Below, in pieces: positions 6,144 through 6,414 of a stretch of 6,414 nucleotides of DNA; within the stretch, counting starts at the first letter, position 1; every line of letters begins with the position of its first letter. The DNA is from Arenibacter sp963972175. Its GTDB lineage: Bacteria; Bacteroidota; Bacteroidia; Flavobacteriales; Flavobacteriaceae. The position numbers and the translations under genes are program-made. The notes under the pieces are model-generated. The model had not been told where the DNA came from. It ran no database searches and worked only from the letters and a program-made list of their open reading frames with translations. Location: assembly GCA_963972175.1 (NCBI GenBank), contig CAXAVP010000252.1, positions 1-6,414 of the forward strand. Direction: 5' to 3'.

Positions 6144-6414
6144 TTAGTTTGAAGTAGTTTCGGCCTCTGAAAGCTTCTGTGGAAACAACTCCTGTATCCT
6201 TTTCACCTTTTCCTTGAGATCTTCCCTAACATGGTCCGGGGTCTCTGGGTTAAGGTATTCAGCTTCCATATCGGTAAAATCTTTCTTGTACAAACGTTGT
6301 GCCTCCCTGTTACGCAGGTCGTTATACGCCCCTACCAATTCGTTCTGCACAGTTATATAGGTACCGTACTTGGTCTCCCTATCGTTCTTAAGGGATATAA
6401 TAGCCTTTGCGGGA
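6144..6414 (-). CDS. ExbD/TolR-family protein, C-terminal part (5' end outside window)
   Basis: The frame is open to the right edge, and 89 codons up to the TAA at 6146-6144 are visible. The first visible residues are PAKAIISLKNDRETKYGTYI, followed by VQNELVGAYNDLRNRE. This resembles the end of the periplasmic domain of the longer ExbD paralogue that precedes a shorter one in many Bacteroidota. The GTG at 6350 is an internal Val codon, not a start. After the ExbD fold comes a charged, probably helical tail (from about LYKKDF to the end, with DHVREDLKEKVKRIQELF) that standard ExbD proteins lack. The diagnostic membrane helix and its aspartate lie outside the window, so the call rests on the partial domain plus the adjacent complete exbD, 24 bp downstream. 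An ExbB/TolQ/MotA-type gene is expected further upstream, but this is not seen. Confidence 0.75.
   Translation of the reverse strand, partial: PAKAIISLKNDRETKYGTYITVQNELVGAYNDLRNREAQRLYKKDFTDMEAEYLNPETPDHVREDLKEKVKRIQELFPQKLSEAETTSN

Noticed and set aside
6348..6350. GTG as start of a 68-residue minus-strand protein
   Set aside because: The frame stays open to the window edge with ExbD-like sequence upstream of the GTG, so it is an internal Val codon.

Overview
The window looks like a chromosomal segment from a Bacteroidota bacterium, most likely a marine member of the Flavobacteriaceae. The evidence is the moderately AT-rich sequence, weak or absent Shine-Dalgarno sites, a TAnnTTTG-type -7 promoter element ahead of asnS, a PorT-like outer-membrane barrel gene, and an ExbD pair typical of this phylum. 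Genus cannot be decided from the sequence alone. Nearly all the DNA is coding, and no gene-free stretch reaches 300 bases. I see no rRNA, tRNA, CRISPR array, insertion sequence, attachment site or origin.

Left part, plus strand (1-4860). The 3' part of an RND/MMPL-type membrane transporter enters from the left edge and ends at 1222. After a 101-bp gap carrying a Bacteroidota-style promoter come asnS (asparaginyl-tRNA synthetase, 1324-2757), rpoN (sigma-54, 2798-4255) and a small multi-pass membrane protein (4255-4860) that overlaps the rpoN stop codon in a TAATG junction. These three probably form one transcription unit. The small membrane protein carries a degenerate PAP2 phosphatase signature.

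Right part, minus strand (4855-6414). Reading right to left, the 3' end of one ExbD-like gene enters from the right edge and is followed by a second, complete ExbD-like gene (6119-5637). A perfect 12-bp hairpin with an eight-T tail (5575-5610) then looks like the terminator of the exbD unit. Directly after it comes a gene for a secreted PorT-like beta-barrel protein (5547-4855). The ExbD proteins are inner-membrane proton-channel subunits of the ExbB/ExbD/TonB type. Their ExbB/TolQ partner is expected beyond the right edge but is not visible.

The two units converge and share a 6-bp palindrome, CTATAG, which gives a TAG stop on each strand. The most notable points are the divergent PAP2-like protein translationally coupled to sigma-54, a -7-like motif inside the exbD terminator hairpin, and the shared palindromic stop. 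Most of the window is otherwise conserved, housekeeping-type content. I found no convincing evidence of an undescribed multi-gene system.
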